Source: Hypoxylon rubiginosum | Taxonomy: Eukaryota; Ascomycota; Sordariomycetes; Xylariales; Hypoxylaceae | Reading direction: 5' to 3' | DNA length: 64,000 bases | Assembly (NCBI GenBank): GCA_902806565.1 | Contig: CADCXA010000010.1 | Location: 124,001 to 188,000 of the forward strand | Program-made: the position numbers and the translations under genes | Notes under the pieces: model-generated | Database searches by the model: none | The model's input: only the letters and a program-made list of their open reading frames with translations | Told to the model about the DNA's origin: nothing | Shown here: positions 46,213-58,300 of the stretch, piece by piece | How the letters are laid out: the number at the start of each line of letters is the position of its first letter | Numbering within the stretch: position 1 is the stretch's first letter

Positions 46213-48606
46213 ATGGCAGATCAGGACCGGTCGGACATTATCAGAAACAATCCCATCGGTAGCGGCCTCGAGGCTTTCCTTGCGTCGTTTAATTCTCTCT
46301 GCGAGAGCAAAGACATCCCTTACTCGGGAGAGGCCCTTGATCAACTTGGCGATGAAGGTAGGTAAAATAGCTTAATTTTAATGCTATATTCTCTCCTAAC
46401 TATCGCTTAGAGTTCCAAAACATCACCATCGACCTCCTTTTAGCACTGCAACACCTTCGGGTATCTCGTCTGCTTCTTTTCACAGGCAAGAATTTGTTTA
46501 ACCATCTATCAAGTCTCAACACAGCTGTCGACTCTGAAGCCTTCGACTACGACCGCGTCAAACCTCTTTTGCGAGCAGTTATTGCCAAGGAACCTGACGA
46601 GAAAATCTGGGCACAAGTTTATCATGCTGTTACCGAATCCACGCCGCCGCCCCGACTGATCGCCTCCCACCTCAAGCAGACGCCATGGCTTCGTAATACA
46701 AGCAGTTTTGCCAACTCCTCCGAGCAACGAAAGTATATGGACGCTGTCTTGAAAGAGGAGCTCGGTACTATGTATGTTGGGCTCCCCCGCTTCCACGAGA
46801 CCTTTTTCGGGGATATAGCAGGCCTCCAGACCGCATCTGAGGCCGTCTTTGCAAAATGCAGGGAAAGCAGCAATCTACTCTACGATAACAATGGTTGGGT
46901 ACGGTGGCCACCACAGGCCAAGGAAAAGGACGTCTTGGGCTGGTTTCAAGATATTGTTCAACAGCTGTCACGACTAGCTCAAGATCATAGCTCTACCACA
47001 ACCCCGACACGAAGGCCAATTGCGCAGCCTGATAAGCCGCTCGACGGCAGATCGCAAACTAGACGTCGGCTTTGTGAATGATCCAAAAACCCGAAAGAAT
47101 TCGCGATACCATTGGTCCCAGATCCTCGTACCGGGTGAGCTGAAAAGTAGCCCGAAGGCCGATACCTCCAAGACGTGGCTGGACATTGGGAGATACGTGA
47201 GAGAAGTACTCGCCACCCAGGATACCCGTCGATTCGTTATAGCCTTTACACTATGCGGGTCTCTTATGAGGATTTGGGAATTCGACCGCCTAGGGGGGGT
47301 TGCGTCTGATCAGTTCGACATCAATCAGGATGGACTCCAGTTTGTGTCAACCATCCTTGGGTTCCTTTGGATGAACGAGGAACAGTTAGGATTCGACCCT
47401 ACCATCATCACGTCAGAGGGCGTGCGATACGTCGAGATCGAGAGGGATGGCCGGCGTGAGCGCCTTATTTTCGACGGAGTCATGAGGCGCGCACCCTGCA
47501 TCGCCGGTAGGGCCACAACCTGTTGGAAGGTCCACAGCGACAGAGACCCGCGGACGCCCCTTATCATCAAGGACTCGTGGCAATATCCCGAACGTGAAGA
47601 GGAAGGCGCATTACTCAAGGAGGCAACCGACAAGGGCGTATTGAATATGGCACGATACTATCATCATTATACCGTTCAGATATCCGGGACTGATAACGAC
47701 GTGCAAGGCAATGTGCGGAAGCGGCTGGACATCACGATGGCGGAAAATTACCGCCCGGACCGTTCGGTGGTCATACGTGCAGCCACATCTACCACCAGTT
47801 CGCGGGAAGGTCGTAATATAGCTAATCGAAAACGGCCGGCCAGTCAGACCGACGCGGCTCTTCCGCCAAACAAGAAGCGATCTTGTTCGGCCTCTCCAAC
47901 CAAAGCGGACAGCATCATGCTGCCAAATCGAGTCCATCGCCGCGTCGTCCTCCACGATTATGGTGAGCCCATCTTCTGCGCTAGCTCTCGCACGGCGCTG
48001 CTAGCCGCACTGGAGGATTGCCTTAAAGGGCACAAGTCACTACACGGAGCCGGCATTCTCCACCGCGATATTTCAATTAACAACCTTATGATCAATGAGA
48101 ATAAGAGCAACCCTTCCTGGCATGGGTTCTTGATCGATCTAGACCTTGCCATCAAATACCAACGAGAAGTTGCTTCGGGCGCGAAGGAAAAAACCGGCAC
48201 GAGGGCTTTTATGGCGATTGGGGCGCTTCTAGGCGAACAACATTCCTTCATGCACGACCTGGAGTCCTTCTGGGTGTTGTTTTGGATATGTATCCACTAC
48301 AACGGGCCCGGCGAGGACATTGGCCAAACTGAGTTTGAGGGTTGGAATTTCCTTGATACGAGACCCTTAGCTATTCAGAAACTTGGCTATGTGGCACAGG
48401 AGTCCATTTTCATTAGGGTGATCACCGAATCCTTTACGCCTTATTATAAGCCTTTGTTACCTTGGATAAATAAGTTGCGGAGGGTTGTGTTTCCGAATGG
48501 GAGTAATTGGCAGAAGGAAGACGAGAGACTGTATTCCCAAATGCAAGACATCCTTGGCGCGGCTCAGGAAGACCCAAATGAATTCAATAGTACGACGGGC
48601 AGCTAA
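46213..48606 (+). pseudogene. FunK1-type protein kinase, frameshifted
   Basis: Exon 1 46213-46357 and exon 2 from 46411 are joined by a 53-nt intron (GTAGGT donor, CCTAAC branch, CTTAG acceptor). The N-terminal domain runs to about 47040; there the frame shifts by one base, and the rest continues in another frame to 48606 (STADRKLDVGFVNDPKTRK onward). FunK1 domain blocks: WSQILVPGELKS, FTLCGSLMRIWEFDRLGG, GLQFVSTILGFLWMN. Kinase motifs: GAGILHRDISINNLMI (catalytic HRD and Asn), FLIDLDLAI (DLD in place of DFG) and GTRAFMAI. Family members phosphorylate unknown substrates and are expanded in fungi. Apart from the shift the protein is complete, so the break may be recent or a sequencing error. 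Confidence 0.8.
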
Positions 48607-48723
48607 CGCTTCTGAATACTCAGTAATCCAACCGTTTTATTATCATCCATGTCGCCAAATATCCTTTTTAACTATCTCGACTTCGTAACTGCACTATACA
48701 TAGGCACTTCAGGTCTTAGACCG

Positions 48724-49512
48724 CTAAACCTGAGAGGTTGCCGATACTACGGTCGACTTAGTCATTGGTGCCAATGGTCCTGACTCTTTCATCCGGGCTA
48801 GATATTTACCTGACACAAAAAGACAGTATGCAGGGTATATTGCGTGGCGTGGAACGGTTCCAGAGGCAGAGGTGTCAGACACCATACGAGATATCTTCAA
48901 ACGCAGCGTTACCCTGCAGCTGATGCGCTTGCAGCATTGCATTGTCTATACGATCCCCCGGCCCGAACGGATCACTCGAGCCCGGTGAGCGGCTACTCAA
49001 CTTCCTCTGGTATACTAACAAGTCAGAAGAGACACTGAGGGAGATCATGGTCGACGGGATTGACGGTCATCGTCATCATAATATCGTCCCTGCCGGGCGC
49101 GCCCGTCACGATATCTGGGCCGCACGTCTTGAAGAAGCTCGGCGTATCCATCGCAGCCCCGTTTCTCGAGATCATAACTAAGATACGACACCCTTTTATC
49201 CAAGTCATCACCGACTTCTGCTCCTCTCGTGTCGCGTTCGAGGATGGACGAGTGCTTCTCTTTGGCGATGCATTATCGCTCTTCCAACCCCACGCAGCTT
49301 TTAGCGCTACGCAAGCCGCATTTGATGCCTTGAGGGTCGATGATTATGTCAACCACAGAATCTCATTAGACGATTGGGAAGAAAGGGTCTTAAGATTTGC
49401 TCGCTTACACTGGTCGCAGAGCAGCTGGTGGGGCGCCTATTATCAACAGTGCAGACCAGTCGCATTGCTATTAGGTCTGCGCGATTGGGTATATTGTGCG
49501 CTCGACAGATAG
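48724..49512 (+). pseudogene. FAD-dependent aromatic monooxygenase, C-terminal relic
   Basis: Blocks in three frames: TVDLVIGANGPDSFIRARYL with YAGYIAWRGTVPEAEV, LLNFLWYTNKSEETLREIM with GHRHHNIVPAGRARHDIW, and ITDFCSSRVAFEDGRVLLFG, which contains the GD flavin-ribityl motif (GRVLLFGDALSLFQPHAA). Frame changes fall near 48960 and 49150. The N-terminal GxGxxG half is absent. The family hydroxylates aromatic or pyridine-type substrates using NAD(P)H. Confidence 0.75.
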
Positions 49513-49789
49513 AAGTCATAGTGGCATAGAGACGATTTATTGCTGCGCACCTCTGTAAATCGAGTTGTACCGTATGATACGGAAATCCTGTAGCTATCTA
49601 GAGTACCTCTTGGCAATCTACCAGAACTTTCATCCTTTCGCCAATTCCCAATTCTCTTGAGAACACATTTAATTCGACCATGTCTATCAACGGTCGGATG
49701 GTAATAGAACCACACCTAGTTGCCTGGGTGAACACCGGCCAAGGGGGTCATTATGAGATTGTAATGGGTACTCGATTAAGACGGCAAGG

Positions 49790-51760
49790 TCATGACATGA
49801 TGCCAAGTTCCCTTACAATTATATCTGCCGCCTTCTCCCCAATGGCCATTGCAACATTAGCGGTATTAGCGGCCACATTGTTCTGCGGGATACTTAGGTC
49901 GGCCACTTTCAATCCCTCAACTCCAAGGTAGACATTGAGGTTGGCGTCTACGACACCGCCTTGTTCCCGCGCTGCCATCCTACAAGTCCCCAAAGAATGC
50001 CATGTAGCGCCCACGTTCACTGTCATAGACCAGATCCGGAGTATCGGCTCGTAGGGGTTCACCAGAACAAGCAGCCTGTGAGCCCAGGGGGAATTGCGGA
50101 TGTGTTTTTGAAACCTCCCCTTTAAACATATTCATCCGTCTGGCGGTCTGACGCTGCTTCTTGTACATCCATATGTGACTTTTGATATCCAAATTGTCAG
50201 CATCGGAGAAAAAGCCGGCATGAAAGTCCGGTGGATCAACGAGTGTAGGCCCCGTGATGTGAATATACCCACGGGAAAACGGATACGTATTGAAAGCCAC
50301 GATTGAGAAATACTGGCTCTCGGGAAGCCATGGCGAGTTCGCGGGAAAGCTGACAAGTCATTAACACGTTTCATCAACTAGATCAGACTCCAAAGCAGAT
50401 GCCCTACTTACCAAGCAGAAAGGCTTGCCATCATAAGCGGCCGATCGGGCTGATGCTGGAACTCTCCGTGCCAGACCTGTTCAAACTCGGGCCCAAGAGA
50501 GCGAATGTCTTCCTCTGCCGGGCGCAGCTTGCAGTACGCATCTATCGAGTTCTAACCTAGTATAGATTTGTTTTTAGCAACCCTATCTTCGGCGCCAGGC
50601 CCACCGCGAATGATGGCGTCCAGCGTTTCTTCTCGGGAAAACGATGAATCATAGGAGTAGACCACCATCTGGTGGTCTTGGTAGTTCCGACCGACTCCTG
50701 GGAGATTCGCAACTGACGGCACACCAGCCTGGCTTAGGATGGTGGAGTCACCGACGCCTGATCGCTCAAGCACCAATGGAGTCCCTAGAGCCCCACATGA
50801 GATGACCACCATTCTTCTTGCTTTGATGTCGCGAACGAAGTCAGGAGTGGCGCTCTGGAAAACCAGGTTGGGTTGATATTCCACTCCAACAGCTCTCTTG
50901 CCGTTGAATATCACGCGCTTCACATTCGACTCCAATAGCACATAGAGATTTGGATGCTGACCATCTTCAGGCCTGGGATGGAGGTATTGACGGGTAGTAT
51001 CTTGACGTTTGCCATCCAGGCCAACATAACGCATTGCGCGCTGCACGCCATTAACTGCATCCATGGTCTGCAGGTCTGGGATTTCTGGCCATCCCATGCA
51101 GCTAGCTGCATCTATGAAATCGTTTTGGAGTCGCGAGGAGTACGCTTTCCCAGTTACATGGATTGGCCCCATGGAGCCATGCCGATTTTCTTCGTCAAGG
51201 CCGTGATAAGTTTCCAGTTGACGGAATGGTAAGTTAGTCCTCACAAGACACCAATTATCGGACAGATCACGAATGAATGTACCTTCTTCATGTAATGCAT
51301 TATGTTGTCCGCTGACCATCCGGCCACGTTCCAGGACTCATAATCAGAGCGTTGCGCTCGAGTGTATACCATCAAGTTGACCGAAGATCCACCGCTCAGC
51401 ACCCCCCCTCCCCGGAAGGAACAATGAGTTCGCGGCCGGCAAGGGCTTCTGATTCTGCCGCTTTGTAGAATAGATTATATTTGTTATTAGGCGTTAGGCC
51501 GCTCATGAGAAATGCTGGGTGCATGAGCTCATGAACATGTTGATTGTTTGTACCGCCCTCGATTATCAAAATGGACAGACTCGGAGTCGGATCTGCATCT
51601 GACAATCTGGAGGCAATGATACAGCCAGAGCATCCACCTTAGATCAGAAAGTACAGTTAGCTAGTGGCAACATCTAATGCATGGAAAGTGTATCAAGTAC
51701 CTCCTACAATAATGACATCCACCTCTTGAATACTTTCAGGTAGAAAAGAGTATATACCCT
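49790..51760 (-). pseudogene. GMC oxidoreductase (alcohol-oxidase-like), broken
   Basis: Minus-strand blocks in order: EVDVIIVGG (51740) then, across an intron, SGCIIASRLSDADP; the GMC signature part SGGSSVNLMVYTRAQRSDYE in a shifted frame after a G-run at about 51403; the large intact segment 51319-50552 (VVISCGALGTPLVLERSGVG, VGRNYQDHQMVVY); FSRGYIHITGPTLVDPPDF; and the C-terminal [20 protein letters not shown] with [19 protein letters not shown]. At least four frame breaks (near 51400, 51290, 50540, 50050). Family members oxidise alcohols with FAD and release H2O2. It converges with the monooxygenase relic. Confidence 0.85.
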
Positions 51761-53082
51761 AGCATCGGCCGGATAATGGTCTGCTGCCGTATCCCCGAGG
51801 TGGACGGGCTTTATGTCAACCCCAAACCCCAACTGATGACATAATACGGTCAGAATACAGTGCATATGGACCTGTCGCACATACTGTTCATTCCAACATT
51901 CTGATCCTTCTATTATCGTGCTTCAAATGGGTCTCACAATCATTGCCGATAGATACCGTAGTATATAGCATGGGGTGCATGCTGCATTCGGAAGGAATGA
52001 CTCACCTATTTGGTTGCAAGGATTTCACTGCGGATGTAGTCCACTCGTCTTTCTGTGACACGATTTTCGACAGTAGCGGGGTTAGTTAGCGGCAAGCTAC
52101 GCCCTACAGGGCTGAGTGCGGCTGAGTGCGGCTAAAGATGTGCAGGGCATCAGATTCTTGGCCTCGAATCAGGTAGTCAATGGATTATTGGCGACAACGA
52201 CCGTACTGTCTAGGCAACAATATGCATTGAGAAGAAAGCTGCCTTCTATTGGGGGAGAATAAATCAATGGAAGGGTGGCATATTGGCTTGTTGGCTCTCG
52301 CAAGGCTCCGGGTGTTAATTCCAGGTATATAGTGTGACCGAACCTCCTCTGTCAATTGTCTTTTTCCTTGTAACCCCTTCAACTACATCCTCCGTTTATA
52401 TCGTCTCAGGAATACCACCATCATTGAAGCACCGAATTCGTTGCTATACTCAAGCAACATGCAAAGTCACGTCAAAGCTGTGCCAGCCCTTGGCAATGTT
52501 ATCAAGCCTATTAAGCTACTCAACCACAACAAATATGGTACTTGTGGAAAGAACTTCACCGGGACCGCCAATCCCTGCACCTATAACAAGTCCAATTAAA
52601 TTCAATATATGCTTTATCTCAAATCTGATACTCTATTCACTAAACATTTTATTATCAGAACCTATCAGGCATGACGTCATGAGTAGGCAGATAGTGTCCA
52701 TCCCATCTCCGTCGTCCCTAAATAATACTTCGAATGAATTGAGCACTTTCATGCAGGGGCGGTGCCAAAATTTAGGCCACCTCCGTAGAGGTGGAAAGAA
52801 AAACAAGCGAGCCTGTTATTTCATATCACATGCGAGCTTCTTGCTTGAGCGATAAGCCTTATCATGTAAATTATGTTAGCCAATTATGTTAGCCGTTTGA
52901 ACTTCTTAAAAGCTGCGATCGGCCTAGAATCTAAGTCCCTTAACCTTCTTAAATCACAAGCCTTGTCCTCACCGACACGTGCAAAACCGTTTAGTAAAAT
53001 CGTATCTGTATTCCAAGGACAGCCATTAACCTTCCTACACATTTTACTGAACCTAATACACAAGGACCATATTAACGCCGCC
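51761..53082. other. gene-free stretch
   Basis: No domain in any frame. A doubled GGCTGAGTGC near 52111-52135. An ORF at 52334-52855 lacks protein character. AAGCCTTG-type words begin near 52965. Confidence 0.45.
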
Positions 53083-54044
53083 ATGGCAAATCGCGATGTC
53101 ACCCCCGATGACAGCCTGCTCAAGCAGATCTTCACCACCAATCAACCAGGGACCATCTCAATCTTTCTTCAGAACTGGGACAAATGGGTAAGATGCTTTG
53201 TGAAGAAGGTGACGAGGTTCTGAAGAGTTTCGAGCAGCCTGGTGTCTTCGGAGGCCCCCACACGGGATTTCTAAATGACGGACCTGCCTTGTTGGGCTCT
53301 ATCATGGAAAGGCGAAAGCTCAAGAAGCCATTCTGTACTATGGAGCCCATTGGTAATTCACAAGATATCAGGATCCAGTCCAGTTTCGAAGACCTTGGGT
53401 TAACGGTCATCAACAATTCCAACATTGACAAATGGCCAGGAGAAGCCGTATTTTGCCACAACGATCTCACTCCACGCAACCTAATTCTTCAATCACGCTC
53501 CTCTTCAGGTGGTAAATCCAAGTACAAGCTGGCCGGTATCATTGATTGGGAGCTCGCTGGATTCTACCCAGCTTCGTATGAGCTGAGTCTGCAAGATACA
53601 TACCTGGGCGCCAATCGACATGTATCATTCTACCTGCTGTTGAAAGAACACATGAAAAATTTCGTACCACGATCTTCATCACAGATTGTGCTTCTGCAAG
53701 CCATGGAGCTCATCTTTGAGTCCCAACAGAGGTTGTTGTTGGATGGCACTAACATTCCGGCTCACATCCGGAAGAGGTTCATGGAGAACTCAAAGTTGGC
53801 TCGAGACAATGATCCCTATGTTGGTTGGACAAGAAGCCCACAGGATGGGCCCTTTCCCGAATACTCTAGCGCTGCTATTCAGAAATTAGAGGATGACGTG
53901 GTTGAGGAAATGGTCGCAAGAAGGAAATTAGAGGCAAACCGAAATTCAACGGCAAAAGCACTGGGCTTTATTAGTACATTAAGGGGGATTTGTGATCTGT
54001 TAAAAGCCTTGATCAAGCCTTGCGCAAAACCTGTAAATATATAA
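53083..54044 (+). pseudogene. APH-fold phosphotransferase, internally deleted and ending in a mobile element
   Basis: ATG 53083 opens MANRDVTPDDSLLKQIF... QNWDKW, then the frame is lost near 53190-53220 and resumes as EQPGVFGGPHTGFLNDGPAL. The catalytic loop is AVFCHNDLTPRNLIL and the metal-binding segment IIDWELAGFYPAS, so the APH/choline-kinase C-lobe is present. The N-lobe between the two parts (ATP-binding strands and Lys) is too short or missing. The last ~23 codons (53975-54044) lie in the arm of an inverted-repeat element, so the original C-terminus was replaced. Activity is unlikely. Confidence 0.65.
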
Positions 54045-54713
54045 GCCTGTGCTGTATAACTTTCATTTGTTAATGGGCAAGTCTTGTACAAGAGCCAAGA
54101 AGCCTTGAGAAAGGCCTTAGAAGACTTATTCCAGAGCAAGACTTGTAATTCCTGCAAGGGTTATGATTCCTGAGCAAGGCTTGCGCAAGGCCACAAGGTT
54201 ACCCAAGTAACCTCATAATAAAAATTAAAAATTAAACAGTCGTATTATTTCGGTGTATACTTGTATTGCCACTTAATTACAATTGAATTAGATGTACTTA
54301 TCAAATACGAAAAACGTGTTATTTTAAGTGCACATATAGGATTCGAACATATATACGACGATTTCTACCACTTGACTACAGGACTACAATTAAATGCATA
54401 TATAAAAAGCTGCTGTTATTTTATTATACAAGGCTTATTGCCCAGAGCAACGGCCAGCTTGGCGATATTTGATTCCTTGCTAGTCCTTGTTATAGAGATA
54501 AGCCTTGCTGAACCTTGCAACCAGAATAAGCCTTGTACAAGATATTTCCCAGGCAACAGGCTTGCTAGAAGGGTTGCTAGAAGGGTTGCTAGAAGGGTTG
54601 CTAAAAGGATTGCTTATATATAAGACTTACTTAAAGCTTGCTCGAAGTCTTGCTCGAAGTCTTGCTCAAGACTTCCCCAAGGCTTTTAACAGATCACAAA
54701 TCCCCACTAATGT
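53975..54713. mobile_element. TA-flanked inverted-repeat element, ~740 bp
   Basis: 53975-54011 (TACATTAAGGGGGATTTGTG...) is the reverse complement of 54677-54713 with about two mismatches in 37 bp. TA is at both outer ends, as in Tc1/mariner-type insertions. The arms continue imperfectly as AAGCCTTG-rich sequence. The interior has no transposase ORF, so it is non-autonomous or decayed. It supplies the stop codon of the APH ORF. Confidence 0.65.
54561..54670 (+). repeat. 12-bp tandem repeats inside the element
   Basis: Four units of about GTTGCTAGAAGG at 54561-54608 and three units of about CTTGCTCGAAGT at 54637-54670. Units of 12 bp keep reading frame, but no credible protein spans them. Confidence 0.8.
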
Positions 54714-55120
54714 AGATACACTAGTAGATACTTTGGTATTTAAGATACATTGCTTCTATCTCCCAGTTGTGCCCATTTTCTACAGTTGTTTTGCTGTGCC
54801 CATGTGCTTATCCCTAGCTACTGTGCAAGATCCAAGATGTACCTTCGAGTTTCCATCAAAGGTTTGTGCCGTCTCTGCAGTGACGAATATCTATTTAACA
54901 ACACCTCGGACTAATCATCCAACAACCTACCTTTATACACGTCATGGAATTTCCCCATTGCTTCTGCTATTTCCCTTTTGTTCTCCGTGATCGCGCCGTG
55001 AATTGCCCATAGAGGTGTGTGGTGGAGTTCGCTTGCCACGGGATCTACCTCATGATCCGAAATGTGTTGTTAAGCAGCTGCTAAACCCTTGCGTCATCAC
55101 TGAAGTTAATTCCCAGTCTC
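54714..55120. other. gene-free stretch
   Basis: Flank of the inverted-repeat element; no coding or repeat signal beyond it. Confidence 0.4.
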
Positions 55121-55652
55121 TTATTTTGCACTTGCTTGTTCTGCTTTGGTCCTTTTGATGAGGCTGTTGATGTGCGAAATCGCCTCCACCTTGTGCCTCT
55201 TAAGTGGAGGTACGTCTTCGTCATCTGCGATAATAATTACTGAATCATCCATTTCCTTAAACGTTCGCTTGGATATGGGCGCGTTAATGCTGATTATTGC
55301 AGATGTTAGAGAGTTTTTCCATGCTTGAAGTGCCATTTGAAATACCTTCCGCCACTAGAATTCTTGAAGGATCTTCGGCCATTGGTGGGTTATTCGCAGA
55401 ATTTTCCGCAGGTTAACGGCCTCTAGGTGGGCTGCTCGTGGTTGATCGGCGGCTTTCCAAGGCTGGCAGAGAAATTGGCAGATTCTCCGCTGTCGAGGGC
55501 TCTTTAGAAGTAGCTCCTCCAGTTGGTGGGTCAGTTTGAAGGCCGCCCAGAGGTTGCTGCTGTCGGGAGGTGCATTCTAGTATGAGCGGTCCCGTGGAGA
55601 GATTCGGGGCTGGCGGGGCTTTAAGAGTTTCTCCTAATGGCAGATCTGTCAT
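55121..55652 (-). CDS. hypothetical, two-part ORF
   Basis: Upstream part 55652-55413 is Pro/Ser/Thr-rich (MTDLPLGETLKAPPAPN). Downstream part 55336-55121 has an acidic patch next to a basic one (VIIIADDEDVPPLKRHKVE) and a Lys-rich end. The two frames differ. A splice is possible (an acceptor TTCTAG just before the second part), but no donor gives a clean phase. I do not recognise either part. Confidence 0.3.
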
Positions 55653-56589
55653 GATGGTCTAAGAACACAAGTGGCATTCAGGGCGGCTTTCTAAATCTAA
55701 AGGGTGATTTACTGGAATTTGTGCCACCTATGATAGAGGATTTGCTCTTGATGATCTAAAGAAGGCCATGTTGCGAAATATTCAGAGTAGATCTGGTGCA
55801 TTTGGAAAATGTGATGGCCTTTATGCAATATGTGCGTACTCAAAGCTTTCAGCTTCCCAACACTAAGTTGGTGGCATGAAAATATGATTCGTAACAGTGC
55901 TCAGCCCACCACTCGGCATAATGGATACCAAAGAGCTGAAGCAGATGCGAGGGCATGTTCGTCCTATTTGAACTGCGGTCGTAATTCCAATGTGATGAAT
56001 TCTCATGGTGGGGGGCGTGGGTGTATTCAACCCGCGCAGGTGGATTTTTTTCAATGAAGTTGTGTAGCGACCAAGATTACTAGCAAATACTAATAATACT
56101 GTGGTGTACACGCTACCTAGTACCATATACACGATAGCCTCACGATGTGGTGGATAAGTTAGGTAAGTAGGGCACGGCCCCATATGGTGTGGTTGTTTGC
56201 AGCTCTGGTTTCATGCAAAGTAGGCCTTTTCTAGTCCTCCTTAGGCTTGACATCAGAGCAACTAGGGTTTACACTTGGCTTCACAGCGACGAGATGAGAA
56301 GGTGCTGGAGATTAATTTGGTGTTTCTTTGGGCTATTCTGCGAAAATATGGCCAGTTTGAGCAACTCCAGAAATTGGAAGTGGCATCAGACATTGTATCT
56401 ATCACGATGTAAGGTGCGTGGAAACAACAATATTCTTACCCGAGAAGCCCTTATATAAACTGCTGGGAGTTCCCGAGATATTCACAGAGCAAGACTGTTT
56501 GTTTCCCTTGACGCTGCCTCTTGGTAATGGAGAATAACCTCACAACAGCACACCTTCCAAGCAATAGGTATAGCGAACAGTGCCACCTC
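55653..56589. other. gene-free stretch
   Basis: Contains a diverged single end of the small fold-back family near 56010-56035 (GTGTATTCAACCCGCGCAGG). The ORFs are not credible. Confidence 0.45.
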
Positions 56590-56922
56590 CTAAACCACCG
56601 AGTTTCGTACCCTGTTATGGATGAAAACCATGTATACCATCTTCTCCTGAATTTCCTTTAGCTCATCCCTGCCCTTCTTAACTGACGCGGTCCGATATGA
56701 CATCGTTTGCCATCGTTGAATGTCCGTCTCGAGCTTATTCAATCTGACTTGCTTACGGTCTAGATCTTTGCAAATTTTGCACTTCTCCAGGTCATATTTG
56801 GTTTCGAATATTAATTTTAGGCCACATGTTTCCCCTATCCTGTACTCCTTGGGGCAACGTTCACGAAAACTTCCCCAGCGCCAAACCCCACAAACCCATA
56901 GTGTCTGTTCGAAAAAGCACAT
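56590..56922 (-). CDS. small conserved fungal protein of unknown function
   Basis: Chosen start is the internal ATG at 56922 (MCFFEQTLWVCGVWRWGSF), giving 110 residues; an upstream ATG at 57066 would add 48 residues that do not look conserved. The pattern of W-x-C-G-x-W-x-W-G-x-F, CPKEYRIGETCGLKL, then CKICKDLDRKQVRLNKLETDIQRW and a charged helical tail recalls a widespread group of short ascomycete proteins. The four Cys (two in the front half, CKIC) may bind a metal. Function is not known. No lesions. Confidence 0.55.
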   Translation of the reverse strand: MCFFEQTLWVCGVWRWGSFRERCPKEYRIGETCGLKLIFETKYDLEKCKICKDLDRKQVRLNKLETDIQRWQTMSYRTASVKKGRDELKEIQEKMVYMVFIHNRVRNSVV

Positions 56923-58300
56923 GCTCGGTGAAAGTGCACTTATCATTCCAATCATTAGACCTGATATAAACTTGGTATTTGGTGTATTTGTAACATACAT
57001 GGAGAATGTGACTTGTGTGGGCTCAAGCTGTAGGATTTCACCAGAGAAACCCGTAGCGATGATCACAGTCAGAGCTTTAGTCCATGCGTATGGTCGTAAG
57101 AAATTTTATCAGAGGTGTAGTCGAAAATGAATTTGCTAAGGTTCAATGAATCGAGACTTGACTTGATTCCCTTCCCCTATATAAGTACCATGGAGCCAAC
57201 TAAGACCAGTTACTTGCTTATTGCCACCGCTCCCGCCAAAGTGCTTATACATATACTGCCAGGCTTCTAGAAGTGCAGTCAAAGACCACTTGGCGTTATA
57301 TGGCGTTGAGCTAGAAATTTATTGACTAGCTATTCTGTAGCGTGCATCGGCTGTATAGTATGTAATCTGCGAAAACCCAAGATCGGCGTAGTGAAGAAAC
57401 ATTAAAAGCAAACATAGAACATCAAAAAGCAAAAAGCAAACACAGAAGATTCCTGCCTTTACTATCACATTTTAATCAGGTAATAGATCTACGATCTCCG
57501 CCTCTAGCCTGCTCAATGGCGATCCTTCGGACGGCAACTTTCGGGACACGTCTTCGTTAATGATAGTGTCACAAGACCGTCCAAGCGATGAGGGTAACTA
57601 AGACGTTGTTGCACGAGGAACTATAGACCTAACAGCTACGAGCGTCTCCGTATATACAAGAATGACAGACAAATAAGCCTATCAGGCAAGGGAACTTCGC
57701 CTCCGATACCCCTGGTGGTACAAGCACCCGATACCGCTATCCTAGGGGTCACGATACCTCCTGGATAGTAAGGGCTGGGTTTGTGTAACAAGACCTAAGT
57801 CCTGACAAATAGGGTCTTGTACATTCACGAAACGTACATAAGATTGTGGCTCCCCTTGCATGACGTAAGGACGAGACCTGGCATGAAATCAACAATTATG
57901 GACGTTGGAAGCCGGGCGGTATGGCTGACTCTTGCCCTCTAATAATATTTAGGTACTAGATGCTGTGCGAACCAGTGCCCAAAGTAACCACACCAACCAC
58001 ACCAAGACCCCTTGGTGTGGTTGGTGCTTAAGCACTCACCAAGACCTTCTTATGTGGTGGATTATAACTCACCATTCGGGATTCCTTGTGTGGTGGGTGT
58101 ATTTGGTGTATTAAACAGTGTGATTAAAATGGGGCCGTTGTTATTAGCGGGGATTTTTAAGATGAAGCTGTTCAATGTACCTAAAATAATATCACGATAC
58201 TTTTTTTGGTGTTGTGAATTAAAATATAACCTTTGGTCACTGCCTTGCTGTTGACTTATTAATTAATTCAATTAAGGCTATATAGACTTACTCCAAATAT
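56923..58300. other. gene-free stretch upstream (3' side) of the hAT transposase
   Basis: 57602-57830 resembles the LTR-like sequence at 22105-22330. 57975-58110 is a cluster of ACCACACCAA / TTGGTGTGG words in both orientations, able to fold, possibly in the subterminal region of the hAT element. Confidence 0.45.
57602..57830 (+). repeat. possible degraded LTR fragment (copy 2)
   Basis: Begins CGTTGTTGCACGAGGAACTA and keeps blocks in the same order as 22105-22330. It is more AT-rich than that copy. Solo LTR is the likeliest reading, at low certainty. Confidence 0.35.

Noticed and set aside
54261..54990. ORFs of 120 and 161 residues
   Set aside because: They translate the 12-bp tandem repeats (LLEGLLEGLLEG) and AT-rich DNA inside a mobile element; not credible genes.
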